A DNA stretch of 64,000 nt. It comes from SAR202 cluster bacterium. GTDB taxonomy: Bacteria; Chloroflexota; Dehalococcoidia; Lucifugimonadales; GCA-2719675. The stretch covers positions 145,872 through 209,871 of the forward strand of contig VFGW01000017.1 of the NCBI GenBank assembly GCA_009392295.1. The letters run 5' to 3'. This document shows positions 50,893 through 60,912 of this stretch, one piece after another. Position numbers and translations under genes: made by a program. The notes under the pieces are model-generated. The model was not told where the DNA came from and did no database searches. It worked only from the letters and a program-made list of their open reading frames with translations. Within the stretch, counting starts at the first letter, position 1; each line of letters opens with the position of its first letter.

Positions 50893-51903
50893 ATGTGGAA
50901 GACTGTAAATCATGATTTGATTACTGAAAACTTGGTTAACAGTTTCCATTCTGGTAATATTGGTCACTCATATTTGATAACTGGCGAGACTAGTGTTGGC
51001 AAAACTACTTTGGCTTTTGATATGGCAAGATTGTTTAATTGCGAATCAACAGAAAAGCCATGTGGTAATTGTTCTCAATGTATAAGAATAGAAAGATGCA
51101 TTCACTCGGATATTAGGCACATCATTCCAAATTCTAGTACAGATTTTATAGGAATCAATCAGGTTAAAGAATTGAAAACTGAAGTTTTCCTTAAGCCTTA
51201 TGAAGGTAAAAATCGAGTTGTGATTATTGAGCAAATTGACAGATTGACCAAAGAAGCATCTAATTCTTTATTAAAAATCCTTGAAGAACCTCCGGATAAT
51301 GTGATTTTCATTTTATTAACTAACAAATTTAAATCTGTTTTATCAACTATTGTTTCAAGATGCAGAATATTAAGATTGAAACCTACTAGTATTAGTTATG
51401 TGACCCTTTTTCTTGCAAATAATTTTGATTTAAATGAAGAAATGATTCAAGAGATTTCATCTATGTCTGAAGGTCGAATTGGTTGGGCAATTAATGCTGC
51501 TAATAATTTTCAAATTGTGGAGAATTTGAAATTAGAAATAAATAATATAAATTACATAATTAATTCAAGTATTGATGAAAAATTCAAATATGTGGACAGT
51601 TTAGTTTCTGAATATAGTAGTGACAGGAATTCTCTTCCTGTTAAATTGCAATTATGGATAGATTTTTTAAGAGATTTGATTTTTTATAAATCAGGATTTT
51701 ATACAAGATTAAAATTTTCAACAATGAAGAAATCATATGATGGAATTAGCAGTCAAATTTCATACTCGAAAATTGTTGAATTGATAGGAAATTTAGATTC
51801 AATCAATCAGTATTTTGATAACAATGTTAATCCTAAATTACTTTTAGAAAGATTTGTTTTAGATTTGCCGGAACTTAAAGCCAATTATAATGATGTTTAT
51901 TAG
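50893..51903 (+). CDS. holB: DNA polymerase III delta' subunit
   Basis: HSYLITGETSVGKTTLA, zinc module CGNCSQC...C, LLKILEEPPDNVIFILLT, STIVSRCRIL. Confidence 0.9.
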   Translation: MWKTVNHDLITENLVNSFHSGNIGHSYLITGETSVGKTTLAFDMARLFNCESTEKPCGNCSQCIRIERCIHSDIRHIIPNSSTDFIGINQVKELKTEVFLKPYEGKNRVVIIEQIDRLTKEASNSLLKILEEPPDNVIFILLTNKFKSVLSTIVSRCRILRLKPTSISYVTLFLANNFDLNEEMIQEISSMSEGRIGWAINAANNFQIVENLKLEINNINYIINSSIDEKFKYVDSLVSEYSSDRNSLPVKLQLWIDFLRDLIFYKSGFYTRLKFSTMKKSYDGISSQISYSKIVELIGNLDSINQYFDNNVNPKLLLERFVLDLPELKANYNDVY

Positions 51904-51908
51904 CAAAT

Positions 51909-53501
51909 TTATAAATCGTTTAATTTAATGAAATGTTTTGGTGGTATCGGTTCATGAATTTCTTTGAAAGTTTCGTGGAAATAGTGTAGTAAATCAGTTG
52001 CTATCATTGTTTGCTGAGTTAGTTTTTTTGAGGTTATCATTCCTGTTTTTCCATGTAAATATGTTGCTAGTTTCGCAGATTGAAATATTGGGATTTTTTG
52101 GGCCATTAAACCTGCTAATATTCCAGATAATACATCCCCGGTTCCTGCTTTTGCAAGTCCGGAATTTACGTGAGGACTTATAGCGATTTGATTTTTTTCG
52201 GGAGATGAAATTACTGAGAATGCACCTTTCAATAAGATTAGGATTCCCCATTTATCTGACAATTTTTTTGTTATTTCAAATTTTTGAGAATTAATTTTTT
52301 GAATTGGGTATTTAGATAATCTAGACATTTCTCCAATATGAGGCGTTACTATTGTAGGGCTTTTGAAATTTTGCCACCATTTAGATTTTAATGTTGATAA
52401 AAAATTTAATCCATCGGCATCAATTATTGTTGGAGGAAGTTTTTCACCATGAAATAAAATTTCATTCAGCATTGCTTGCGTTTCATTTTCTTGTCCCAAT
52501 CCACATCCTATTAAAAATGAGTCATAAGTAGGCATGATATTTAGGATTTCTTCGGCAGCTTGCTTGGAATGAACTCCAGATGAAGATTCAGAAAGAGGTA
52601 TTAATGTGGATTCAATTGAGTTAATAGAAATTGAGTTGATTATACTTTTGGGGGCACAAATTGTTACTAGTCCAGCTCCAGATCTATATGCGGCATTTGC
52701 AGCTAAAGATGCAGCTCCTAAATATTTTTTTGATCCAGCAAGAATTAAGACTTTCCCAAAATTTCCCTTGTGTCCAAAATTGGATCTTTTTGGTAAATTG
52801 TTTCTAACCCAATCTTTAGTAATAAATTCAGTTGGAATGTATTGGTTTTTAGAGAGATTTTTTGGTATGCCAATATCTGTTAGGTATATTTCTCCTGAGG
52901 CTTTGAGTCCTTGAGAAAATAATGTGCCAATTTTTGGAAGTCCAAAACTTACAGTGAAATCTGAATCGATGGAGGATTGATCAACTGAACCTGTGTTCGG
53001 ATTCAATCCTGAAGGGAAATCTGCAGAGAAAATGATCGGGGTTTTATCTGTTGTTGAATTTAATTTTTTGATTTGATCAAGGATAGATTTCATAAACCCA
53101 GATATTGGCCTGTTTGTTCCTGTACCTATGAGTGCATCAACAATTATATCTGCTGTTGATATGAATTGTTTTAATATTTCAGTGTTTTCGGTTTTTTTAG
53201 GGTTGAAATATTGAATTTTCGAATTTTTTTTTGTGATATTGAATTTGTTTTCGGATGAAAAGATTATTTTGCATTTTGCACCCCAAGATAATAAATGTTT
53301 AGATGCTTCTAATCCGTCTTCTCCATTTTTTCCTGATCCAATTAAAAAAATTATGTTTGAGTTTTTTACATTTTTTATGTTTTCTTTAATGATTTCAGCT
53401 AATATCAGACCTGCTTTATGAATTAAATCTGTTTGTTTTATTCCGTTATTAATAGCGGAATTTTCAATTTTTTTCATTTGGCTAGAAGTGACAATTTTCA
53501 T
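51909..53501 (-). CDS. nnr: Bifunctional NAD(P)H-hydrate epimerase/dehydratase
   Basis: YjeF_N (IFLIGSGKNGEDGLEASKHL, DALIGTG) and carbohydrate-kinase domain (TPHIGEMSRL, NSGLAKAGTGDVLSGILAGL). Confidence 0.94.
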   Translation of the reverse strand: MKIVTSSQMKKIENSAINNGIKQTDLIHKAGLILAEIIKENIKNVKNSNIIFLIGSGKNGEDGLEASKHLLSWGAKCKIIFSSENKFNITKKNSKIQYFNPKKTENTEILKQFISTADIIVDALIGTGTNRPISGFMKSILDQIKKLNSTTDKTPIIFSADFPSGLNPNTGSVDQSSIDSDFTVSFGLPKIGTLFSQGLKASGEIYLTDIGIPKNLSKNQYIPTEFITKDWVRNNLPKRSNFGHKGNFGKVLILAGSKKYLGAASLAANAAYRSGAGLVTICAPKSIINSISINSIESTLIPLSESSSGVHSKQAAEEILNIMPTYDSFLIGCGLGQENETQAMLNEILFHGEKLPPTIIDADGLNFLSTLKSKWWQNFKSPTIVTPHIGEMSRLSKYPIQKINSQKFEITKKLSDKWGILILLKGAFSVISSPEKNQIAISPHVNSGLAKAGTGDVLSGILAGLMAQKIPIFQSAKLATYLHGKTGMITSKKLTQQTMIATDLLHYFHETFKEIHEPIPPKHFIKLNDL

Positions 53502-53513
53502 TTTGTTTTCAGA

Positions 53514-53885
53514 TTAAATAGAAGTTTTTTCAGCTATAGCAAAAGCTATAGCAAATTCTTTAGAATGTGAGATTGAAATTGATATATTTTTAATTCCAAG
53601 CTTTTGGGATTTTTCTAAAGCTCTATTATGTAATTTAACTGAAGGTTTTTCACCAGGTTTTCGTATAGTTTCAATATCTTTCCATCCTACACCTTTAATG
53701 CCGGTTCCAAGAGTTTTCATTACAGCTTCTTTTACTGCAAATCTAGCAGCTAGACGATGGGGTTTGTTTTTGCAAAAATCTAATTCGTTTTTAGTGTAAA
53801 TTCTCGTTAAAAATTTGTCTGGGAATTTTTCAAGGACTGATTTAATTCTATTGATTTCTATTATATCAATTCCATTAACAATCAA
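53514..53885 (-). CDS. acpS: Holo-[acyl-carrier-protein] synthase
   Basis: NGIDIIEINRI, LAARFAVKEAVMKTLGTGI, ISISHSKEFAIAFAI. Confidence 0.94.
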   Translation of the reverse strand: MIVNGIDIIEINRIKSVLEKFPDKFLTRIYTKNELDFCKNKPHRLAARFAVKEAVMKTLGTGIKGVGWKDIETIRKPGEKPSVKLHNRALEKSQKLGIKNISISISHSKEFAIAFAIAEKTSI

Positions 53886-54161
53886 ATTTTGATGCTCCGT
53901 ATTTGGGAAATATATAGGTTTGGTTTTTGTAAATATATTATCTTATAACGAGGTAGATATTTCAAAGTATTAGGAATTCAATAAAAAAAATTAACTAATA
54001 GTATAATACGTCTATGTCGTTCTATGTTGATTTATAAAAATATTGGACTGAATGTTTTTTAAGTTTGATTATGAAAATATTAGCTATGTTTCTAGAAAAA
54101 CTTAAGTACAGAAGTGTGAGAGAGCTTTAGTAGAATAATTTTTAAAAAGTTTGGAATTTTA

Positions 54162-55046
54162 ATGGATACTCAGATAATAGATGGAGTTAGACTTGCAAAT
54201 AAAATCCGTTTGCAAATTTCGGATAAGGTAAAAAATCTTAAAGAAAAAACAGGGGTCATTCCTGGTTTGGCAGTGATTTTAGTTGGTAATGATCCGGCTT
54301 CTAATGTTTATGTAAAATCTAAACAAAAAGCTGCTAAAGATATTGGCATGAATGCAACTGATTATTTGTTATCTGACACAGTGAATGATTCTGATGTGAT
54401 TGAATTAATTCATAATTTAAATAATGACAAATTGGTGCATGGAATTTTAGTTCAATTACCTTTGCCCAGCAATTTGTCAAAGACAAAAATTATTGATTCG
54501 ATTGATCCAAATAAAGATGTTGATGGATTGCATGTGGTTAATATGGGTAAATTAATGTCTGGGATGCAAATTTTTCCTCCTGCAACTCCATATGGTATTC
54601 AAAAAATTCTTTTGGATTCAGGGATTTCTGTAAATTCAAAACATGTAGTAGTTTTAGGTAGAAGCGAGATTGTTGGAAGGCCTATTTCTATTTTGATGTC
54701 ACAGAAAGGAATAGGCGGAGATGCTACAGTAACAGTTTGTCATAGCCAAACTCAAAATATTGAAAGTATTACCCGGCAGGCAGATATATTAATTGCAGCA
54801 ATAGGTCGGCCAAATTTTGTTACAGGATCAATGGTTAAAGATGGTGCAGTTGTTATAGATGTTGGAATTAATCGTGTGTCCGATATTAATAAAAAAAGAG
54901 GTTATAAATTAGTGGGTGATGTTTTTTTTGAAGAAGTACGGGAAAAAGCATCTGCAATTACACCTGTTCCAGGTGGTGTAGGCCCGATGACAATTGCGAT
55001 GTTATTAGAAAATACTTTTCAAGCTGCATGGATTAGTAGTTTATAA
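54162..55046 (+). CDS. folD: Methylenetetrahydrofolate dehydrogenase/cyclohydrolase
   Basis: VGNDPASNVYVKSKQKAA, GILVQLPLPSNL, KDVDGLHVVNMG, VVLGRSEIVGRPISILM, PVPGGVGPMTIAMLLENT. Confidence 0.97.
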   Translation: MDTQIIDGVRLANKIRLQISDKVKNLKEKTGVIPGLAVILVGNDPASNVYVKSKQKAAKDIGMNATDYLLSDTVNDSDVIELIHNLNNDKLVHGILVQLPLPSNLSKTKIIDSIDPNKDVDGLHVVNMGKLMSGMQIFPPATPYGIQKILLDSGISVNSKHVVVLGRSEIVGRPISILMSQKGIGGDATVTVCHSQTQNIESITRQADILIAAIGRPNFVTGSMVKDGAVVIDVGINRVSDINKKRGYKLVGDVFFEEVREKASAITPVPGGVGPMTIAMLLENTFQAAWISSL

Positions 55047-55066
55047 TATTTGGCTCTTTATTGAAT

Positions 55067-55096
55067 TTGTTTAATTGAATTAATTGGTGTTATACT
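55067..55096 (+). promoter_or_regulatory. Candidate promoter upstream of 55148 ORF (TTGTTT-N18-TATACT)
   Basis: -10 TATACT at 55091-55096; strong AGGAGG near 55137-55143. Confidence 0.35.
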
Positions 55097-55147
55097 GATC
55101 TATATAGTATTATTACGTTAATGCGTTATTTAACATAGGAGGATTTC

Positions 55148-55363
55148 GTGGGGAATGATCAATGGCCTGAGTGCCAAGCATGCGATACTGGTAGTAGTCT
55201 TTTGCCTTTATCTGACTTTGGAGGACAAGGTGCTTCCATACATTATAAAGCTTGGGTTTGTAGTAAACCTGAATGTGGTTTTAACATTAAGATTAGAAAC
55301 GGTGATGTTTATCTAAATGAACCTATTGGAAGTGGTTCTTCCCATTCACCTAGGATTAGGTAA
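55148..55363 (+). CDS. 71-aa zinc-ribbon-like small protein
   Basis: GTG start after AGGAGG; CQAC and CSKPEC pairs. Confidence 0.65.
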   Translation: MGNDQWPECQACDTGSSLLPLSDFGGQGASIHYKAWVCSKPECGFNIKIRNGDVYLNEPIGSGSSHSPRIR

Positions 55364-55371
55364 TTTTTAAT

Positions 55372-55875
55372 TTATACTGAAACTAGAAAAGGCTTCCATT
55401 CTTTTATGTTTTTGCTTTGAAGTATGTAATTTGAGTTTATATTTGGTTTTTTTGCCTTATTTATAAGCTTCATTTTAGCTTCTTGTGGTGTATATCCAGC
55501 TTTTTTATGATTACATTTAATGCAGGCAGCAACTACATTTTCCCAAGTATGTTTTCCACCTCTAGATTTTGGAATTACGTGGTCTAATGTGAGTGATTCA
55601 GATGATATCCCACAATATTGGCAAGTATTTTTATCTCGGAATAGAACTCCTTGTCTAGATATTTTTTTCGGATGAATTGGTTTGTGAATGTATGACATCA
55701 GCCTGATTACAATTGGAATATTAAAAGATTTTGATGGGGATTTGATGAATTCCTTACTATGAACTGTGGATTCTGCTTTTTCTAATAGTATTAGCGCTAG
55801 AGCTCTCTTAACATTGCATATATTTAAAGGTTGGTAGTTTTGATTGAGTACTAGTACAGGGTTTTGAGTAATCAA
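55372..55875 (-). CDS. HNH endonuclease family protein
   Basis: RDKNTCQYCG, LTLDHVIPKSRGGKHTWENVVAACIKCNHKKAGYTPQEA. Confidence 0.93.
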   Translation of the reverse strand: MITQNPVLVLNQNYQPLNICNVKRALALILLEKAESTVHSKEFIKSPSKSFNIPIVIRLMSYIHKPIHPKKISRQGVLFRDKNTCQYCGISSESLTLDHVIPKSRGGKHTWENVVAACIKCNHKKAGYTPQEAKMKLINKAKKPNINSNYILQSKNIKEWKPFLVSV

Positions 55876-55891
55876 ACTAAGGAACTTTCAA

Positions 55892-56491
55892 TTATTTATT
55901 ATTACTTAAAAAAAGTTGAATTGATGTTTTAAAGTCATTAGGAATTAATCCAAAAGTGCTAGCAGGTATTTTTTGAACTATTTTCAGCGTATTTGTGGAA
56001 AGAAATGAATTAGCAATATTATTTTCAATATCTTTATTTACCTTAAGAAATTGAATTTCTTTATTAACTATATTAGAAACAGAATTTTTTGGAAGTTCAA
56101 AATCATAAGTAAATCTTGTGATTCCTACAATTATTATTGAACAAATTAATGTGCCTATCAATAAGCCTAAAATAATTCCTCCAATTTTATCTATTATATT
56201 TGAAAAACCTAACGTAGCAATACTAAGTACGGGTTTAACTATTTTATAGCTGTAATTAAATACCATCATTGTAGCTAGAATTATTAGACTATATGATATA
56301 ACTGTGATGATAGTATCATTTCTAATTGATTGGGAAATAATCTCTCCTAGGTGTGGGCTAAATTGCCCGGCAAAGAGCCAGCCCAAAAATATTCCTCCAA
56401 TAGAAAATGTTGTTCTTAGAATTCCGATTTTCATTCCACTGTATGCTGATAAAAAAATTATCACCAGAAGGACATAGTCAATTGAATTCAT
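55892..56491 (-). CDS. CvpA family membrane protein
   Basis: IDYVLLVIIFLSAYSGMKIGILRTTFSIGGIFLGWLFAGQ and IDKIGGIILGLLIG. Confidence 0.8.
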   Translation of the reverse strand: MNSIDYVLLVIIFLSAYSGMKIGILRTTFSIGGIFLGWLFAGQFSPHLGEIISQSIRNDTIITVISYSLIILATMMVFNYSYKIVKPVLSIATLGFSNIIDKIGGIILGLLIGTLICSIIIVGITRFTYDFELPKNSVSNIVNKEIQFLKVNKDIENNIANSFLSTNTLKIVQKIPASTFGLIPNDFKTSIQLFLSNNK

Positions 56492-56657
56492 TATGTAATC
56501 CTAGATTTATTAATAAAAGAAATTTATATTGTTTCAGAGAGTTTATCATAATACAATTCAAATAGAATAGGTGATATGTTTTTACCAAACTAAAGTAATA
56601 GAAAATAAAGATTTATTATTGACGGAATTTTATAAAAATAATTATATCGATAACAAG

Positions 56658-57962
56658 ATGCATAGAAAAATTTTGTTTATAGCAGTTCCTTTAATTTTGT
56701 CTAATCTCACAGTCCCTTTACTTACATTTGTGGATACTGCAATGATAGGACATTTAGGAAACGTTTCTTATTTAGGTGGAATTACTGCTGGAGCTACTTT
56801 ATTTACTTTAATTTATGGGAATTTTATTTTTCTAAGGATGGGAACAACAGGGTTATCTGCACAGGCATTTGGAGCAAGGGAAAATAATGAATTATCTAAT
56901 GTATTTTCCCGATCAATTTTTTTGGGATTATTAATTGGATTATTAATAATTGTTTTTAGGGATGCAATATTTACTTTGTTTATGCCCGTTTTAAGTTTAA
57001 GTGGTAATGTGGGTGAATCTTCAGCAAATTATATGTCTATAAGAATTTTTAGTGCTCCGGCAGTTTTAATGAATTTTGGAATAATAGGTTGTTTGATTGG
57101 AATCCAAAAAACAAAAGTGGTTTTGATTATTACGTTTTTGGTTAATGGTTTGAATGTTATTTTAGACTATGTATTTGTAGTTTTTTACAAAATGGATGTT
57201 TCTGGTGTTGCTCTGGGAACTTTAATTTCTGAATGGGTTGCTTGTATTTTTGGATTGATTGTATTTGCGATGATTTTCAAAAGATTTAACATGAGATTAT
57301 TTGATATTAAACTGTTTTCAAAAGAAGAATTTTTGAAATTATTCAATTTAAATTTCGACATTTTCATTCGGACGTTTTGCTTGGTTGCCACACATATTTG
57401 GTTGATCAATCGAAGTTCAAATCTAGGAGATTTAGTATTGGCTGCAAATGGAATTTTGTTGAATTTTGTTTATATTTCTGCATTTTTTGTTGATGGATTC
57501 GCTTTCACGACAGAAAGTTTGGTGGGAGAAGCTAAAGGTGCAAAAGATGGAACTATGTTTAAGCGATATGTTATTAATTCAACAATTTGGTGTGTTGTTT
57601 CAGGAATGTTTTGTGTCATATTTTTTGGGGTTTTTGGTGCTAAATTAATTGCATTACTTACTGATATAGTAGCGGTAAAAGAAGTGTCTAATGAATATTT
57701 GCTATGGGTGATTTTGCTCCCTGTTATATCAGCATTTAGTTACCAATTAGACGGTATTTTTACTGGTGTAACTAGGACAAGAGACATGAGAAATGGTGCA
57801 ATAATTTCATTTTTTGTTTTTATTATTTCAACAATAATTTTTATTCCAATATTCGCAAATCATGGATTATGGCTGGCGTACATCTTATTTATTTTGGTTA
57901 GAGCCATTACTTTGGCATTAAGATTTCCAGCTTTACAAAGAGAAATAATTTTGTTTAAATGA
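56658..57962 (+). CDS. MATE family efflux transporter
   Basis: ILFIAVPLILSNLTVPLLTFVDTAMIGHLG, GTTGLSAQAFGA; start taken at MHRKI (56658), track start 56571 possible. Confidence 0.88.
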   Translation: MHRKILFIAVPLILSNLTVPLLTFVDTAMIGHLGNVSYLGGITAGATLFTLIYGNFIFLRMGTTGLSAQAFGARENNELSNVFSRSIFLGLLIGLLIIVFRDAIFTLFMPVLSLSGNVGESSANYMSIRIFSAPAVLMNFGIIGCLIGIQKTKVVLIITFLVNGLNVILDYVFVVFYKMDVSGVALGTLISEWVACIFGLIVFAMIFKRFNMRLFDIKLFSKEEFLKLFNLNFDIFIRTFCLVATHIWLINRSSNLGDLVLAANGILLNFVYISAFFVDGFAFTTESLVGEAKGAKDGTMFKRYVINSTIWCVVSGMFCVIFFGVFGAKLIALLTDIVAVKEVSNEYLLWVILLPVISAFSYQLDGIFTGVTRTRDMRNGAIISFFVFIISTIIFIPIFANHGLWLAYILFILVRAITLALRFPALQREIILFK

Positions 57963-57995
57963 GCTGCATCTATACGCCTTTCTAGGAATTAATAA

Positions 57996-58277
57996 ATGTT
58001 TAATGAAATCAAGAAAGCTTTTGATTTGTTATCTGATGTAGCAAATTATTTTCTTTCATTTTCTTTAATTTTTGTAATTGTTTTATATATTTTATCTGTA
58101 TTTTTTTTCGGGATATGGGGGTTATTTTGGGTTATTTCATCTAGTTTGGAATTTGGTTTTAAATTTTTAATTTTTTCAATTGCTTTTGTGTTCTTTTTGC
58201 TTGCTGGATGGGTTATTTGGAAACAAATTCAGATAAAGAACAATGAAGAGGAAAATATTAAGGAGATAGAGTATTGA
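57996..58277 (+). CDS. Small membrane protein, unknown
   Basis: Two hydrophobic segments; overlaps start of the YbjQ-like gene. Confidence 0.55.
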   Translation: MFNEIKKAFDLLSDVANYFLSFSLIFVIVLYILSVFFFGIWGLFWVISSSLEFGFKFLIFSIAFVFFLLAGWVIWKQIQIKNNEEENIKEIEY

Positions 58278-58588
58278 TTATTGTAACAACTAATAAAGTT
58301 GAAGGTAGGGAAATAAAAAAAGTTTTGGGTCTTGTTCAAGCTAGTAGTGTAAGAGCTAGAGCGATAGGTAGAGACATAACAGCTTTGTTTAAATTGATGG
58401 CTGGTGGAGAAATCACTGAATACACTAAGTTGTTGGCTCAAACTAGAGAACAATCTTTGTCTAGGTTAATTTCCGAAGCTGAATCTAGAGGTGCAAACGC
58501 TGTGGTAGGTGTTAGATTTGTTACTTCTACTGTAGCTCAAGGTGCTTCAGAAATCTTGATTTATGGAACTGCTGTAGAGTTGGGTTAA
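58274..58588 (+). CDS. YbjQ/UPF0145 family protein
   Basis: MIIVTTNKVEGREIKKVLGLVQASSVRARAIGRDI ... ESRGANAVVGVRF. Confidence 0.88.
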   Translation: MIIVTTNKVEGREIKKVLGLVQASSVRARAIGRDITALFKLMAGGEITEYTKLLAQTREQSLSRLISEAESRGANAVVGVRFVTSTVAQGASEILIYGTAVELG

Positions 58589-58591
58589 TAA

Positions 58592-58990
58592 TTATTTTTT
58601 TGGTTTTCCCCAAATAATCAGAAGTTTTAGTTTTTTGTTGCTAGTGTTTGCAAATCCATGGTCAATATTTTGTGGAATTAAAATTGCATCACCAGAGGTT
58701 ACAGAGAATTTTTCTTTTCCAACCCACATTTCCCCAGAACCTTCTATGAAATAATAAAATTCTTCCAAGGCACTGTTGCCACTATGATGATGCATTCCTT
58801 CACTAGATCCAGGTGATAGTTCCCAGATTTGTGTTTTTATAGGTAGTTTAAGTTCCTCATCAAATAATTTACAAACATCAAAAGTTCCTTCTCCATTGTG
58901 ATGTGCTGGAATTTGATTAATATCTTTTGAATCATTTTGTTTGTAGAAGTTCATTTGGATTTTGGAGAATTTTTGTGATTTTTTTGACAT
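58592..58990 (-). CDS. Cupin domain protein
   Basis: SSEGMHHHSGNSALEEFYYFIEGSGEMWVGKEKFSVTSGDAILIPQNIDHGFANTS. Confidence 0.9.
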   Translation of the reverse strand: MSKKSQKFSKIQMNFYKQNDSKDINQIPAHHNGEGTFDVCKLFDEELKLPIKTQIWELSPGSSEGMHHHSGNSALEEFYYFIEGSGEMWVGKEKFSVTSGDAILIPQNIDHGFANTSNKKLKLLIIWGKPKK

Positions 58991-59096
58991 CGATTACATT
59001 TATTTATTATTCCTAATAATAAGTAAAATGCGTCATAATTATTTAGATATTTTTTACATTTGGGGCATTGATTTTTCATTTATATATTTTCGGAAA

Positions 59097-60434
59097 TTAT
59101 GGTTTGATTACGGTTCCATCAGCTCTTCGTGTTGGACCCCAGGAGCCACCGTATGCTCTTTCTTTATATGGGAATTTTGAGGCCATTTTTTCATCAATAT
59201 CTATACCTAGTCCAGGTTTTTGATTCGGCCACATATATCCATTTTTAACTTCTGGAAAACCAGGGAACATTTCCAATGTATTTTGACCTGGAATTGCATA
59301 TTCTTGGATTCCAAAATTGTGATTATTGATATCTAACATTAAATTTGCTGCATGCCCTACAGGTGATGTGTCTCCAGGTCCGTGCCATGCAGTTCTTATA
59401 TTAAAAAGTTCAGACATTGCAGATATTTTTTTTGCTGGAGTAATGCCACCTATTTGAGACATATGGAATCTAATGAAATCGATAAGTTGATTTTTAATTA
59501 ACGGTATATATTCATGCTGGTTATTCCATAATTCACCCATAGCAAGTGGAGTTGAACATTGATTTCGAACTATTTTGAAATACTCTGAATCTTCAGGGCT
59601 AAAAAGATCTTCTAAGAAAAAGAGTTCGTATTTTTCAACTTCTTTTGCAAACCATATACCCATAATTGGAGGTATTCTTTCATGAACATCATGAAGCATT
59701 TCGAAATTCCATCCGATGGTATTTCTTAAATGTTCAAAAAGATTTAATGCTGACCTAACGTAAGGTCTAGGTTCAAAAATACCAGATGGAGATGCTTCAA
59801 TCAAACTAGTATTTTTTGATTTTTGGTACTTTAAATTTTCTTTTTGTTTTGTTACCCAAGAGGTTATCCATTTTGGTCCTTTAAAATTTTTTTTATTTAA
59901 ATTCTTAATTTGTTTTGATCCATAATTGGAGGTTAAGCCTGGCGTAGCTACTTGAACTCTAATATAGTGGAATCCTTTTTCTATAAATGACCTAGCATTA
60001 TCTTCAACTTCTTTAGGGTCTGAACCGTTTGCGTGAACATATACAGCTGCAGCTTCTCTGGATCTTCCACCTAATAAATCATAAACAGGCATTTGTGCAA
60101 TTTTTCCTTTGATGTCCCATAACGCTTGATCAATTCCAGAAATTGCATTGTTTAATACTGGTCCATTCCTCCAGTATGCGGAAACATTACTGGTTTGCCA
60201 GATATCTTCTATGTCATTAACATTTTTACCTAATAAAAAAGGTTTTAAATAATCATTAATCGCTGAATATACTGCAGTAGGTCTTTGTGTAAATGTTGCA
60301 TCTCCTACACCATATAATTCCGGCTCAGATGTTTCAATTTTTACTGTAACTAGTCTGGTGTTGTTTGGTTCAGTTAAAAAAGTTTTAATATTTCTAATAG
60401 TTATTTCATTTTTCATTGTATATTTATTTGTCAT
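59097..60434 (-). CDS. Enolase-superfamily RspA/mannonate dehydratase-like protein
   Basis: YWRNGPVLNNAISGIDQALWDIKGKIAQMPVYDLLGGRSREAAAVYVHANG, EMLHDVHERIPP, FLEDLFSPED, RTAWHGPGDTSPVGHAANL. Confidence 0.9.
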   Translation of the reverse strand: MTNKYTMKNEITIRNIKTFLTEPNNTRLVTVKIETSEPELYGVGDATFTQRPTAVYSAINDYLKPFLLGKNVNDIEDIWQTSNVSAYWRNGPVLNNAISGIDQALWDIKGKIAQMPVYDLLGGRSREAAAVYVHANGSDPKEVEDNARSFIEKGFHYIRVQVATPGLTSNYGSKQIKNLNKKNFKGPKWITSWVTKQKENLKYQKSKNTSLIEASPSGIFEPRPYVRSALNLFEHLRNTIGWNFEMLHDVHERIPPIMGIWFAKEVEKYELFFLEDLFSPEDSEYFKIVRNQCSTPLAMGELWNNQHEYIPLIKNQLIDFIRFHMSQIGGITPAKKISAMSELFNIRTAWHGPGDTSPVGHAANLMLDINNHNFGIQEYAIPGQNTLEMFPGFPEVKNGYMWPNQKPGLGIDIDEKMASKFPYKERAYGGSWGPTRRADGTVIKP

Positions 60435-60885
60435 ATGTAACAGATTTAGCCCATGTCCATCCTTCTTCTCCAGTAGATATTACACGTACCTTGATTAGCC
60501 CAACGGGGAATCTTCTAAATGGCGACCCATCACCTTTGTCATATTGAGTATTTAAGCATCTGGCTTCATCAATGATTTCAACTTTTTCTCCAGCTTTTAA
60601 TTGAGATCCAATAGATGAAATTACACAGAATTCTTCCTTGGTAGCAGCCCAACTTCCCTTTGATACAGAGAATTGCTTCAATTCAAAAGAAGACCATAAT
60701 TCAAAAGGTAAATTTGTTTTAATATCAAGTGACTTACTAGCAGCACCACCACCAAATTTTGCTCCAGAATCTGAGTTCATAGTCACTGTTGGTTCGATAA
60801 GGGTACCTGTTTGGGTTGAAATGCTTGAACTACATCCAATGATTATTGATATAGAAAAAACAAATAATATTAAAAATATTTTGAT
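60424..60885 (-). CDS. SH3-like lipoprotein, tandem paralogue 2; proposed ATC start
   Basis: Frame extends upstream of track start through a lipoprotein signal (KIFLILFVFSISIIIGCSSS); ATC at 60885-60883 aligns with the ATG of paralogue 1; GEEGWTWAKSV SH3-like end. Confidence 0.6.
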   Translation of the reverse strand: MKIFLILFVFSISIIIGCSSSISTQTGTLIEPTVTMNSDSGAKFGGGAASKSLDIKTNLPFELWSSFELKQFSVSKGSWAATKEEFCVISSIGSQLKAGEKVEIIDEARCLNTQYDKGDGSPFRRFPVGLIKVRVISTGEEGWTWAKSVTYDK

Positions 60886-60912
60886 TTTATTACCTAACCT
60901 TTTTGCTGTTTA

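Noticed and set aside
59097-60434. Frameshift or pseudogene suspicion for the RspA-like protein because of an insert near residue 170
   Set aside because: Frame is continuous and the metal-ligand and catalytic regions are present; more likely a family-specific loop.
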